Shown piece by piece: positions 23,975-35,455 of a DNA stretch of 64,000 bases. This DNA is from Platerodrilus igneus (lineage: Eukaryota > Arthropoda > Insecta > Coleoptera > Lycidae). The number at the start of each line of letters is the position of its first letter. The stretch's first letter is position 1. Below the pieces are notes generated by a model that made no database searches, had not been told where the DNA came from, and saw nothing but the letters and a program-made list of their open reading frames with translations. The stretch lies in contig JARFIW010000884.1 of NCBI GenBank assembly GCA_036346225.1, positions 1,488,001-1,552,000 of the forward strand, written 5' to 3'. Made by a program: the position numbers and the translations under genes.

Positions 23975-24780
23975 AATAAACAAGCTATATTCAATAATAA
24001 GTGCAAACATAAAATACACTAGTTTAATAACCATAAAACCAAGAGATGCAAAATATGTGCAACAATATTGGTGAGAGACAATACGATTGTGTAAACAGTT
24101 GTAGCTTGTGTAGTGTAAAAACTGTTGCTGAAGATGTAGATGGTGCTGTAAGAGAGATCGTGGTGTGCCGACAGCACGACCGAGCTTATAATAGTCGAAA
24201 AATAATCCTTTGGTGCTGAAAGTCGTGGAGGCTGCCGTAGAAGGTGTCGTTGAAGACGTCCTGAAAAATGATGTAGTGTTACTGTGGACATGGATAGGCT
24301 TTAAGAATTGTAATTTGCTGATAGCACGACTGCATAGTAGATAGTACCGAGATTGTCCCAGGCTTGTAAAGGTGTGCCTCAACGTGTCTACTCCTTGTAG
24401 TATTGAGTTGGTGTTACAAAGTTCCAATCTGTCCACTCCTTGTGATTGATCTCAAAACTGAACTGTCGATTGGTTAAAATTCGCCTGATTTTATCCGTTT
24501 GGGTTCCCTTAAGCTCAATGTACGTATCGTTAACCAATAACCTTCGAGTATTTGTTTCTAGGTGAAGTTAGTGTAATGTAAATGGAGATTCCAGTTTAAT
24601 AAAACTAGTGGTTATTTCAGGAGCTATTTTGGTATTTGGTAACAGTATTTGCTGCGTTCAGGACATGGTATGTGAATCTTGGAGACAATATTGGGCGCCC
24701 ATTATCTTGAGACTGAGTGATCTTAATTAATTATACAATCAAGAGCCGGCTCTTATTCGCCGTTAGTTTTAACATACTAT
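23975..24780. other. unrecognised; possible LTR-type 3' end with GGCGCC string
   Basis: A minus-strand frame of 164 codons (24,436-23,942) is low in complexity (Ser/Thr/His/Leu) and matches nothing I know. TTTAATAAAACTAGTGG at about 24,597 is followed about 90 bp later by TTGGGCGCCCATTATC, a GGCGCC-type string like the tRNA-Lys primer sites of some LTR elements. No matching second LTR was found. Confidence 0.25.
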
Positions 24781-25580
24781 AAAATTCTCTTTAATATGGT
24801 TTTAAAGGTGATAACGAAAACCTTTATATATAACAGTATGCTTCATACCACTTTCGTAAACGTTGAATAATTGAGGGCCTCGTGCTTTTAGTTTCAAAAG
24901 TTAGTTAGACGGGACGTGGCGCTAACTTTCACTAAATATTGCAATTTTTAGAGGATTTTATACATTTTAACAATTTTTAAAATTGAACATAGTTTCGCTG
25001 ATATAATCTTCAGAAGGAGTAGTTAACGTTCCCTCTAATTTACGCATTTTCTTGTTTAGACCTATACTATAGAGGCACAACAGTTATTTTATGCGCACCA
25101 GCATAATGCAAAACCCTGTCAACAAATATTTACAGTGGCGCTTGTATTAATAAATTTAATCGCTTTCAAACAATTATTTAGACTGAAATAATGCAAGGGA
25201 ACACTGATTGCTGATGTTGGTGTTTTTGTTCGGAATTGTTCCATCCACCGATGGCGATCAATAATTGGATGTGGTAGCGGTATCTCATTCGCTTTCCTAA
25301 TATAAGACTTCATAAATTTAACTGCTCGTATATAAATCTATACTATTGCTGAATATCCTGAAATAAATTTTCAATCTTTAATATTTTATCTTATACTCTT
25401 ATAAATTGTAATACTCCATTAACTTTATTCTTTATTACGTTCTTGTGCAGTTTCGCTAGCTGTTCTAAATGGATTTTTCTCGTTCGTATGGTAGATATTA
25501 AATTTTTTACATCCTTTATGAATAAGATGAAAGACTATAAGAGTTAAATCCTTCAGTGATATAATTTATATGCATAAATG
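24781..25580 (+). repeat. unrecognised dispersed repeat, copy 2
   Basis: Homologous to 12,106-12,980 in direct orientation (AAATTCTCTTTAATATGG, TTCATACCACTTTCGTAAAC, TTTAGTTTCAAAAGTTAGTT) and to 32,690-33,350 (ATCAATAATTGGATG, TCATTCGCTTTCC, ATAAATCTATACTATT). It ends against the small element at 25,598. Confidence 0.6.
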
Positions 25581-25597
25581 GTGGAATTTTATGCCGA

Positions 25598-25785
25598 ATG
25601 TACCGGGTGGTCTTTTTCAGTGGAATAATCAATTTTTTCTGTTACGTTACGCCTAATCCCAAAAAATTTTCAATGAAAGTCTTTCTATTCAAGAAACTTC
25701 ACAACCTAAGATTATTTTCAACTATACGAGATGACCCATACGCCCTTGGCAGTATCATACTTTTAAACGGAGCACTCTGTATATA
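25598..25785. mobile_element. small MITE-like element with CCGGGTGGTC/GGAGCACTCTG ends
   Basis: Left end TACCGGGTGGTCTTTTTCAG; right end ACGGAGCACTCTGTAT, whose reverse complement is similar over the first ~15 bases. TA is present at both ends. The interior is non-coding. A related right end, GGAACACTCTGTATAC, lies at 26,578-26,595. Confidence 0.45.
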
Positions 25786-25984
25786 AATAAAATTTTAGAT
25801 TCTTCATAAAATATCAAGTTAAAAAAGTATAAGGTATCATGGTTCAAAAACCAACAGTTTTTAAGTTTTCAATTTTCTTGCAGAATTTTGGCAAATGAAG
25901 CAAGCTATTTCTTTGAAAATCGGTATTTTTACTATTCATGAGTAGGATTCAAAAATTTTTAGACTTTTTGTCTAAAGGATGTTG

Positions 25985-26480
25985 CATCATCATCGTTAGG
26001 TTTTCAGTTCTGACACTCCATTGTTTCCTATTCTGAGCTAACCTACACATTTCCCTGAAATTTACATAGCCTACATCTTTCACTATCTGCGTGCAATAGT
26101 ATAATCTAGGTCTACCTCTACTTCCGTTTTTTGTTTCTTTGCTTCTAATATATCCCGCACTATACTATCATCCTATCTCTCCTATTTTCTACTTGTTTTC
26201 CACATATTTCTTTCTTTCCTTACCATTTGTAGCATCTCTTTGTTCTCAGCTTATATCGTCATCATGCGTTTATAGCATCACCTTTCAAAAGCTTAATCTT
26301 TTTTCTGTCCGCTTCTACTACAGTTCACGTTTCATAACCGTAGAGTGCTATGCTCCACACATATGCTTTTAGCAATCTTTTCCTTGTTTTTATGTTTCCT
26401 GTCTTTGAACATAGTAGTTTCTTTTTCTTGTTACGATTATTCTTGTTACGACTATGTGCTAATCTTTGTATTGTATCTTT
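25985..26480 (-). pseudogene. RTE-clade retrotransposon, 3'-end fragment
   Basis: Matches the 3' part of the RTE element at 56,650-57,160 in the same orientation: CAATCTTTTCCTTGTTT, GTGCTATGCTCCACACATAT, ATCCTATCTCTCCTATTTT, CACATATTTCTTTCTT, AACCTACACATTTCCCTGAA. It starts on the plus strand with an ATCATCATC tract, which read on the minus strand is the GAT-type tail expected at an RTE 3' end. 5'-truncated and without an intact frame. Confidence 0.85.
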
Positions 26481-26639
26481 TGCATCAAAGGATTATTACC
26501 CGAATTTTATTTTTTTATATAGGGTTTTCACGAATCAAGTTTATTTTTTCAAAACTTTAAGTGGGTATAAGTGTAAAATTTCAAATGGAACACTCTGTAT
26601 ACTATTTTTAAAAAAATTAAAAAGCATTCGCTTTCGAGT

Positions 26640-27378
26640 ACGTCTGGGCTTCACTACACTTTTGTTTTGAATACTGTGCAGAAGATTTTCAATTTTTCAG
26701 AATGTCTTTTATTTCTTTCATGGTGCACAGTCATACGAGGATTTTCCATTCCCCATATCCGAATGTTGCGACCGTTCGCCCTTTCACTTAAATGAAATGT
26801 TGTTTCGTCGCTGAATACCAGACGTTCGGTGTCTTCCATTGCTTACTCAATGGCAGTACAAAAATCGGTTCTCTTTAAGTAGACGTTGCGTCGAGTCGTG
26901 CACCATTTGTAAGACGGCACGGTTTAAGTCACAATAGTTTTTTCTAAATTTGCTATGGAGTAGCAAGTTCACGAGCTGCTCTGCTAGTGGACATTTGTGG
27001 AGGCGTCGCCGTGGATCAATGTAGTAAGTTTAAGACTACGGATTCCAAGGTCCTGGGTTCGAATCCTGACACGGCGAACTGCTTGAGAAATGGCAAGTGA
27101 GCATTTTTTACAAAAATTACGCCCTCGTTCGGATGAGAGGTTAAATGTAGGTCCCGGGTGTGAGTGTTGTCACGCACGTTAAAGATCCCTACCTTGCCTG
27201 GAACGGCAAGGGTTCGGCAAAATTCTAAATTTCCAGGCAACAAAAAAATCGCCTCCTGGCAAATGTAGTACCTTCGGGTGGAGCATTGGAAATGTAAATA
27301 TACGGACATTTGTGAAAGACGCGCGAGACTGTGTCTAACTGCGTTCACCGTTTCCTCAGGAATTCGTGGTCTTCTGGT
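26640..27378 (-). pseudogene. second DDE transposase relic, split by a SINE
   Basis: On the minus strand: RPRIPEETVNAVRHSLARL (27,370-27,316), then, beyond the SINE at 27,000-27,303, QMSTSRAARELATP (helix-turn-helix), then MEDTERLVFSDETTFHLSER, RNIRIWGMENPRMTVHHER and FCTVFKTKV (26,839-26,654). This is the same family as the relic at 705-1,680 but a different copy. The first catalytic Asp (FSDE) is present; the second and third motifs are lost because homology ends at about 26,640. Frameshifts and stops occur between 26,840 and 27,000. Removing the SINE and one copy of its target duplication restores collinearity. Confidence 0.82.
27000..27303 (+). mobile_element. tRNA-derived SINE, copy 2
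   Basis: Head GAGGCGTCGCCGTGGATCAA, a good B box in GGGTTCGAATCC, then the shared body CACGTTAAAGATCCCTACC, AACGGCAAGGGTTCGGCAAA, ACCTTCGGGTGGAGCATTGG and a short A/T tail. Flanked by perfect 11-bp duplications GGACATTTGTG at 26,989-26,999 and 27,304-27,314. It sits inside the transposase relic. Confidence 0.93.
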
Positions 27379-27384
27379 GTGTCA

Positions 27385-28085
27385 AACTAGGAATTACCAA
27401 AACCATGTATAATAAAGCAAAATTAGTATCATCAAACGAAGAAATTTTAAAGAAAGAGAAAGACCTAATCAAATATACAGTAAAGAAAAGCAAGTATCCT
27501 AAAAGAATAATAGAGAAAAAAATGTATAAAGTCCCAAAAAATAAGAAAGAAGAAAACAGAAACAACGATATGTATCAAAAAATGCTCTCAACACCATACA
27601 TAAAAGGTCTCTCCGAAAAAATCCAAAGAATATGAACAAATTCAAAGTCAAAACAGTATTTAGAACCAACAATACACTAAGAACACAATAAACAAAACAA
27701 AACCCAAAAACGCAATACAAGGTTCAAAAAACTGCATCTACAAAATACCGTTTTAATGTAACAAGTTTTACATGGGGGAAAGTTCCAGACCATTTGAAGT
27801 TCGATTAAAAGAACATAAATCATACATAAAAAATAGAAAATTTGAAAAATCCATGGTTTGCCAACATGCATGAGACTTCAGTCATAAAATAAAATTGGAG
27901 GACGCAAAAATTATCGACAAAGAAGAAAACCACCAAAAACGTAAAGTCAAATAAGTTGCTTATATAACCTTACATAAAAATAACTGCGTAGCAAACGTAT
28001 CCGTGACTTGCAGTAAACAATGAATTCCATTACTAAAAGAAGTAACAAAAGAAATACAAATGAAAATCAAATGCTCCCAATATCT
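27385..28085 (+). pseudogene. Penelope-like element, GIY-YIG region (second lineage)
   Basis: An open stretch to 27,635 ends YIKGLSEKIQRI, the linker before the endonuclease in Penelope-like proteins. After a frameshift come NCIYKIPF (GIY motif), then after a stop CNKFYMGESSRPFEVRLKEH (YIG motif and the conserved Arg), FEKSMVCQHAWDFSH, LEDAKIIDKEEN and a C-terminal W/IPLLKEV block to about 28,050. Two in-frame stops and at least one frameshift make it non-functional. The GIY-YIG sequence differs clearly from the copies at 36-42 kb, so this is another lineage. The reverse transcriptase part is missing, the usual 5' truncation. Confidence 0.82.
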
Positions 28086-29466
28086 AGGTAGCATTGCATG
28101 TTTTTCCTTGGTTTTCCTTGCGATATTAACATGAAATACAGCCTACATACATGATTTCTATTTATACAGACAATAACTAAGTACATAACAACAAGCATAA
28201 TAACAGCTCCCGTAAAACAGCATTACCTTAGAACCGTACACAATTTTCGTTGAGCAACATTGATATGTGACAAATGTAAACCCGCCATAGAACTGCCTCA
28301 GAACCATATATAACATTTGTAGAACAATATTGGTATCTGCCATAGGGTTGTCTTAGAACCATGTTAATATATACCAACGAGGCAGCCTTAATCATAATAA
28401 GTTTTCTCCTCAAGATAAATATAAAACAACGGCTGCTTAAGCCTTACGGTAACATTTTCGCGGACTTCTTTAATAACCATACTCTCAACCGTATAAATAG
28501 AAACATGTTAAAAATTGTTTTCCAATCCTCAAGTTATTGAGTTTATATGAAATTTCACTGTATAAAAACTAATCAGCTGATTTCACGTTAAGCGTATTGG
28601 CTACCTGAAAGTCGCTCCCAGGACGCAACACAAATTGAAGACACTCATTCTTCTAAACCTTAAAATTTTTATATAATGTATTCAAACCAAATATATTAAA
28701 CATTAATAAATCAAAGTCACCTTCAATTTATGTCATAAATGTCAAACTTGAAAATTTTTATTATTTTGACAACGATCCTAGTTCATGGATCGATGCGTAA
28801 ATAAAGATGATTTTAACAATTATTATCGGTTTAATTCCCAAACAAGATCAAGAAAAGTACAAAACAAACCACAACAAACATACAGGTAGTATGAAGACCT
28901 TACAATTACCTCTATTATTTATTTACTCATAAATTTACAGCCGTAAAAAGGTGTTGCTAACGTAAACTAGTGCGTCACTTTCAAAAGTGTGGAAATAAAC
29001 GACCGGTCACACGAAGAGAACGACATTGATTTCTACCATAGAGCAGCAGTTAGACGCAGTTAGATGCATACGAGCATCATTGAAAATTATTGTTATTTTT
29101 CATCTTGTTTTTAATCAGAATCTTTATACATACGAATAGATTCAACACAGTTATTGAATTTGGAAGTTTAATGAAAGAAAAAGGCATATGATAATTGATA
29201 TTTATGTGTCCTCTAGTAGCTTCCCGATAAAAATATTGGTATATTTTGTTCTTGTTACATGTCCACCTCGGTACTGTGATCTAGGCTAGCAAATTGCCTG
29301 CCCCCCGAGTTTAAGCATGAAATGGAACGAAGAAACCCAGAGGTAGAAGGGACATCTGTAAGAGCCATTAAGTTTGGGTCTACAGTTTTGAATTCGTTAT
29401 GACCATAAATCTTCCCACAAGGTACAGCTCGGAAACAACGGCTAATACGCTCCTAGGAGCTAGAAA
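28086..29466. other. no gene recognised apart from the unit at 28,675-28,850
   Basis: Between 28,210 and 28,370 there is a weakly repeated pattern (AGCATTACCTTAGAACC / AACTGCCTCAGAACCATA / GGTTGTCTTAGAACCATG), an imperfect ~70-bp tandem of at least three units. Confidence 0.45.
28675..28850 (+). repeat. uninterrupted copy of the hairpin-arm unit
   Basis: GTATTCAAACCAAATATATT, ATTAATAAATCAAAGTCACC, ATGTCAAACTTGAAAATTTT, TTATTTTGACAACGATCCTA, AATAAAGATG, ATTTTAACAATTATT. It matches 23,360-23,440 followed directly by 23,877-23,970 and is not itself palindromic. Confidence 0.85.
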
Positions 29467-29725
29467 TCCGCGGCTGGTGTGCGATTACTATGTCTAAGGT
29501 GCGGAATTTGATTCCCAACATGAACCGCTTGAAAAATGTTACGCGAGCATTTTTCACAAAAATATGCCTTCGTTAAAATGAGAGATAAAATGTAGGTGTG
29601 TGTGTGTTTTCACGCACGTTATATCTCTATCTTGCTGGAATAGCAAGGGTTCAACAAAATTCAAAATTTTCATGTAAAAGCCCGCTTGTTTTAGGTGGAG
29701 CATTGTAGAATTAAATGTAGGGCCC
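29467..29725 (+). mobile_element. tRNA-derived SINE, copy 3 (degraded)
   Basis: TGGTGTGCGATTACTATG, CCGCTTGAAAAATGTT, GCATTTTTCACAAAAATA, GCTGGAATAGCAAGGGTT, GGTGGAGCATTG. The B box is damaged (GAATTTGATTCC). No clear target duplication. Confidence 0.82.
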
Positions 29726-29811
29726 ATATTGAGTATTTTAACAACGACGTTTTTCTCTATTTCGCTGGGAATAAATTTTTGCGTTCGAGATGGAAATCAT
29801 TTGTTCACTAC

Positions 29812-30070
29812 ATTTAATTTTCCAATGCTCTACCCGAAGGTACTACATTGGCTAGGAAGTGAGTTTTTACCTGGGAATTTTTGAATTTTGCCGAGCTCTT
29901 GCTGTTCCAAGCAAGGTATGGCTCTTTAACGTTCGTGACAACATTCCCACTTCTCATCCGAACGAGAGTTTATACTCGCCTGGAATTTTTCAAGCGGACC
30001 GTGTCGGAAATCGAACCTGGGACCTTGGACTCAGCAGTCACACGCATACGAACTGATCCACGGAACCGCC
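29812..30070 (-). mobile_element. tRNA-derived SINE, copy 4, inverted relative to copy 3
   Basis: Minus-strand copy: plus-strand text runs TTCCAATGCTCTACCCGAAG, TTGCTGTTCCAAGCAAGGTA, CTTTAACGTTCGTGACAACA, TTTTTCAAGCGGACCGTGTC, GAACCTGGGACCTTGG, GATCCACGGAACCGCC. Its tail faces the tail of copy 3 about 85 bp away. Two overlapping open frames on the plus strand are antisense to the SINE. Confidence 0.85.
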
Positions 30071-31129
30071 TTGGAGAAAGAGATAGTTGGAATGAGAGGA
30101 AATGGAAACAAAATGCAAAAGTTTGACTGCATTGAAAAAACTGCAGCGATACGAGAACAATACAAGATGTGTTTAGACAAAGAACATCTTATTAGAAAAA
30201 AATCAGAAAGAATTAAAAGATTATTTTGTGTCGGCGGACCGATTTTGTTACATCTGGGTTTTAAGAGCTATATGCATGTGTGGTTAGTAGGAAAAATTAT
30301 TTTAGTGACATGGGTGTTCTTGCGGAAAGTGATGGTATTAAATTGGTATACTATCTAAAAGGATTTTCCGAGAACGTATTTATCAGAATGACCGATGACA
30401 GACGAACTAAAAAAGGTGGGGTTTAACCTAGGCGTATACCACACGTAAAGGGGCTCCCCTAAATATTGTATATTTAACTATTAAAGAACCTTTCAAGTCA
30501 TTTAATATCTAGGGTCTTACAACCTATAAGGGTAATATATTCCCAAAAATGATGGACATACAACTACACAACAGTGTATAGGAGAATCAGGAATGCCTCC
30601 AATACCAGCAAGAGGAAATCGAGCAAGCCAACAAGCTACGTATGCAGATCAGGGTTTGACAGCCATGACAAAAAGGATAACTCACACTGCAAGAATTACA
30701 CGAAGAAATGGATTTGGATGTCCATGGAATTAAAAACTTTATGTATAGGAACAATATCCGGTACATTTTGCAATACGAAAATCTCGACGGTTTCTATGTA
30801 TTTATTAATTGGCTACAAAAGGAAGTAGAAGACTTGAGCATTGATTTGAATTTTAAACTATGTATAAAACTAAATAAAATTAATACAATTCCGAACAAAC
30901 ATACAGAAAGGACCGTTTTCTGTGTATAACTTGATATTAAAATTAAGTTTTATTGGGTTCACACTTGGTTGATTAAATGTTTTTAAATTATGTTATTTAT
31001 TTAACGTTAAGATAAGCTTTAGAATAGTAGTCCTTTTTTACTTTTAGAAAGATTGTGACGTCACCGTGACCTTGAAAAAGTAGCTGAAATAGGTAGCCGA
31101 GAGTATAGCGGTGTGGGATTTTACCTTTT
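30071..31129. other. unrecognised; several short open frames
   Basis: Plus-strand frames of 73-95 codons overlap here. They contain Lys/Arg/Asn-rich stretches but no domain I recognise. Could be decayed element sequence. Confidence 0.3.
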
Positions 31130-31345
31130 CGAGGGAAAGCGATAGTTGGATCATAATGGTTGATATGGTGTAATATGGAGGTAATGTGTGGCGGTAAAGG
31201 TGGATGTTTTGTGTGGAGGTAATGGGGGAGAGGGGAGTTGGAGGTAATGTTCGGAGGTGATGTGTGGAGGTGGAGATTGTGGGTTGAAGTGATGTGCATA
31301 GGTGGAAGTGATGTGTGGAGGTGAAGGTGATGGGTGAAGGTGGAG
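31130..31345. repeat. GGAGGTGA-type minisatellite
   Basis: Degenerate repeats such as TGTGTGGAGGTAATG, GTTCGGAGGTGATGTGTGG and AGGTGGAAGTGATGTGTGG. The minus-strand frame across it (His/Pro/Thr-rich) is a product of the repeat. Confidence 0.85.
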
Positions 31346-32689
31346 GAGGAAAGAAGCTACTCGTGCGTCAATCGCCCAATTCCTCCACTACTAACGAGTA
31401 ACAAACATTATCTGAAGCGTCCTATCGGTGCCATTAGCATTCCTTATACTAAAACACATAATTCGTGGGTTTGAAAACTTTAAACCACAAACCATACAAT
31501 AAACTTTCACCATATACTTGTCATATAACATATTATACCGGAAGTCACCCACCAAGAAATTTTAATTAGAGTTTGTGGTAGGTGGACTCTTTAATTTTAT
31601 AGGTACCCTAAAAGCATTCGTTTCATTTTGGTCTCTAGAAAATATTTTTTGCGTAAAACCAATCGATGACCCATTTTTAAGCATCACTTAAAATATTTCT
31701 ATGATGTTGTGAATCACCCTGTATATTGAATACAAAATTCAAAAAACAATGTAATACATCAAACAACATGAAGTGCAACTATTGGCATCGCAAGGCACGC
31801 ATCAACTACCATCGTAGTGTTGACTCGCCACAGCAAGATACTCCAACAAGAATATACAATAGAAATTTTATAATATAAGTTGCATCTTAACCAGGTAACA
31901 GTAAAACTTGACATTACGCTTCAAGGAAATGTCAAGATTGCTTCTGCATAGCGCCGAAGACGTTTTGGACGAACTCGGCAGACCCAAAGTCTTTTCATCT
32001 GTGTTTTATTCTGAATTACCTAGAGCGTCACCATGTATTTCCTCGTTATTACTGTACACTACTACTGCTTATGCAAACATCCGTGACTATTCTTGTGACA
32101 GAAACTACGTGGATTTGTCAAGAACTCTCTTTCGCCGGTTTGTTGCGATTCTCTAGGGGAGTTTTGAATCAATGATTACTCCCCAGATACTTGAAAACTT
32201 ATCTTTGGTGGCTTGGTCAGTTTTTATCCTACGCCAGGGTTTGACATGTGGAGCTTTCTGACAGTTTAGGTTTTCTGGATGAGGGTTGTTTCTATAGCTA
32301 CATTGTGTAAATATAGGGTGGTAGTTTGTGATGGTTTGCTTAAGAGGTGTGTTTTGAAAGCGTTTTTTTTCTAAATTCAAGCGTCATTAAATTGTATCAT
32401 TAGTGACTTTTAATTTTTGTTGCAGGAAGAACTGCAACGAATACATGTACGAATTTTTAAGGGATCATACAGATACAGCTTATACTTTTGTAAATAATTA
32501 TCAGTGTATGACTAATTGTTTCTTTATTGATGTTTTAAGGTGTTCTTAATAGCACAACATAAGAATTACAACGGTTGGCGCCAGAATCAGTGCTGTATTA
32601 AGAAATTACTAACCAATTTAGTTAAGTCTCTTGACAAATATATTTTCCCGTCATTGTAATAATTTGCTGCTACTCTGGATAATCAATAA
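31346..32689. other. no gene recognised; one transposon end and one GGCGCC string
   Basis: GAATCACCCTGTATATTG at about 31,712 resembles the right end of the TIR element at 52,906. ACGGTTGGCGCCAGAATC at about 32,570 resembles an LTR-element primer site and lies shortly before repeat copy 3, as in the 24.7 kb case. Frames of 82 and 75 codons here were not recognised. Confidence 0.3.
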
Positions 32690-33350
32690 TTTCATATTTT
32701 GAGTTCAAGCTAGCTGGTATTATGTAGATTAAACTTTAATGGAACGACAGATTTACAGAGGATTCTACAATTTAACCGTTTTCGAATTGTAATGTAATTT
32801 TGCTAATATGAATTCCACATGAAGCATTTAACTTTGCAAGTAATTTAGATGTTTTCCGGTTCAGAACTCTCTCTAATGGTACGTAGCTCAAACAGTATCT
32901 TTCATTTCCGTCAGGATATTAAAGAATCATATCAATAATAATTTGGTGTAACGTTCGTTTTGTATAAGAAATTTATTTTTAACAAAGGGTTTTTAAAAGG
33001 CGTATGGTATTACGAGAAGGATTACCAATTGCGCAGTTTTTATTCAAAATCCTTCTATCCTCATATAGAAATCAATAATTGGATGGCCGTAGCCGTATGA
33101 CTCACTCGCTTTCCCAGTACAAGCTTTTGCTTGAAACAATCTGCTTTCGTAAATCTATGTTGTGCTTTATATTCTGAAATAGGATTTCAATTTTTAAAAA
33201 TGCTGTCTCTACTTTCATAAATTTTATTATTTTATACATATATTCTTTGTTCCATACTTGTACAATAGTTGTAGCTTTTGCAAAGAGTTTCTTGACGTTA
33301 TTGAATTTTGTATAATTTTACGTGAAAGATGGTAGGCTATTGTCGTCGTT
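32690..33350 (+). repeat. unrecognised dispersed repeat, copy 3
   Basis: Direct homology with copies 1 and 2: TTGAGTTCAAGCTAGCTGG, TTTGCTAATATGA, TTTAGATGTTTTCCGGTTCA, TCTTTCATTTCCGTCAGGAT, ATCAATAATTGGATGGCCG, CTCGCTTTCCCAGTACA. Confidence 0.6.
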
Positions 33351-33837
33351 CACTATACTCATATGTGGTACCATACGTCCTTTTTAATGCTTAGTATTCT
33401 TTTGTGATGAAGATTGCCAAATTTAAACATGCCTTTACATTCGTCACAATAGTGGTCAACCAGCTTCACAATTCAACTTTATGTCAAGAGTCTTAGAACT
33501 TCCACCATATGGTACTCCATTATTTAGTTTCAATAACATACTCATCACTTATCATCTTTTTTAATTTATTTCAAATTTTATTTCAATCAATAAAATTTCT
33601 GTTGCACAAGGGTTAGAAACTTTAAAATTAGAAGACAATTACAATTAATTTTTCGTTGGTTATTAGGTATTCTAGGTTTATCTTGGCTCGAAAAAGTTTT
33701 TCCATAATAAAAACTTTATGAACCGTGTTATTAGTGCAGCGCATTCATCGATGTTATCCGCAAACTTCAAGGTTGATCCAGAAAGCTCAATGAGATTTGG
33801 TCCCAAGCAATCTGCGCCATTTAATATTAAGGAAAAA

Positions 33838-33925
33838 CAGATAAAATGCGACTTTGGTGGGTCTTGAATCCATAGCTTTTATATTAAAAAGTCAGCGCGT
33901 TAACCATTAGCCAAAAGAGACACTA
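33838..33925 (-). tRNA. tRNA-like relic or SINE head
   Basis: On the minus strand TTGGCTAATGGTTAACGCG resembles a D-arm with A box, and TGGATTCAAGACCC resembles a T-arm with B box, about 25 nt apart. The acceptor stem and a believable anticodon loop are not visible. Probably a pseudogene or a SINE head, not a working tRNA. Confidence 0.3.
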
Positions 33926-34454
33926 AGGATAAGTCGTAAATAATTAATTGTTTTAAGTATTTTATCAAAACCACTCCTAACTCTGGAGCTACCACACAAA
34001 ATATTATTTTTAACCTAGTGTACTACTTGATTTTACAAATACAATAATTTTAAAATTATTATTAGTATTTCCATAAGATTATGCTTTTATTTTCAAGTTT
34101 ATTACAAGTTGAAGAATTACTAATAATAGATTTTGTTTTGTAGTGTAACCCATTGCGTGTTGCTAACTGTAAATTAGATGGGAATGAAAACATTTGCTTA
34201 CGTTACTAAATAAAAAAAGAATGTTACGGTATTCCGTGCAGACAAGAAAGAAAGCAAAGTAAGTAATGAGAATCGTCCGCACCGAGTACTTCAACAAAAA
34301 AAGATTCCAAAGAATACCCTGCTGGCTAGAAAGTGTAGATTGGGGTGGATCACGAACAAAAAAAGAACAAGAAGGAAACCTTAAAAGAAAAAATTTATTT
34401 ATTTTACATCCTTTGTAGTAGAAACATTTAATCACATCCGAAGCAAATTCTTGT

Positions 34455-34507
<53 letters not shown>

Positions 34508-35271
34508 ATATATTAAAAGCCTTTACCACAAAAACTCTACCATAAATCTCTGAAATACAACAGTATTAGACCCAAAATAGCAGCGCATTTCAACGAAAAA
34601 CTGAAATCAAAATCAAGTTTTATCTTACCGTTTTCTTCTTGAAAATGGGTTCAGTTAACCGCCTTTTATTTCAAACTCAGTTGTCAACATGTTCCATAAA
34701 TGTTACGACCAACTGTACAAACAAGTGTTTATTTAGACATAACGTTTGCACAAAAATTATTATAGTCAGTGACTTTAAACCTCGATACGGTCAAACACAT
34801 CCATTGTGTTCTCCTAATGGGATCGGTTATATATTTCAATTAAAAAATCTTTAATCTGCTACGTTCATTTACGTAGCCTAAAAGCCAAAGAAGAAAAAAG
34901 AAATTGACCGGGCTCATTCGGTGAGTGGGCGGGGTATAATACATACAAACATTAAAGAAGGGCGTGAAATAAAGAGAAAAATACACATTCATAAAAATAA
35001 TCATACAACCTCCAATTACCAAAAAAATATATATATTACACCAGAACAGTAGTGCCAAAAATGAACGTAACCTAAAAGAATCAATACTTACAATGGCGAG
35101 CTGCTGATTTTATGTCCCCCACATTATTTACAAAAAGAAGAACAAGAAATTACGATCCTAAAAACAACAGCTCTAAATCATTATCTTAAATACAACAATT
35201 AAGCATAAAAAAATTATTAGCACTACACTGCCTTAATTAACAAAATTTTACAACCCCAAAAAACAGAGAAG
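33926..35271. other. no gene recognised; TA microsatellite at 34,459-34,501
   Basis: A+T-rich, with an uninterrupted (TA)n run followed by TGTGTGTA. Frames of 64-90 codons are not recognisable. Confidence 0.5.
34459..34501. repeat. (TA)n microsatellite
   Basis: About 21 TA dinucleotides in a row. Confidence 0.97.
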
Positions 35272-35455
35272 CCCTCCCCTTGTAGATATTAAGTAGTGTG
35301 GGTGTTAAATTGAAAATTAATATCAAAAATTTGTAAAAACAAAAAAAGGAAACCCTCTCCGTGTAGACATTAAGTAGTTTGGGTGTTAAATTGGAAATTA
35401 ATATCAAAAATTTGTAAGCACAAAAAAGGAAAACTCTCCACTTTAGACATTACCA
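35272..35455. repeat. tandem repeat, period 80 bp, about 2.3 units
   Basis: The core GTAGATATTAAGTAGTGTGG at 35,282 recurs as GTAGACATTAAGTAGTTTGG at 35,362 and starts again as TTTAGACATTACC at 35,441. GTGTTAAATTGAAAATTAAT and TCAAAAATTTGTAA recur with the same period. Confidence 0.9.

Noticed and set aside
23942..24436. 164-codon minus-strand frame as a gene
   Set aside because: Low-complexity Ser/Thr/His-rich sequence with no motif, starting inside a repeat unit.
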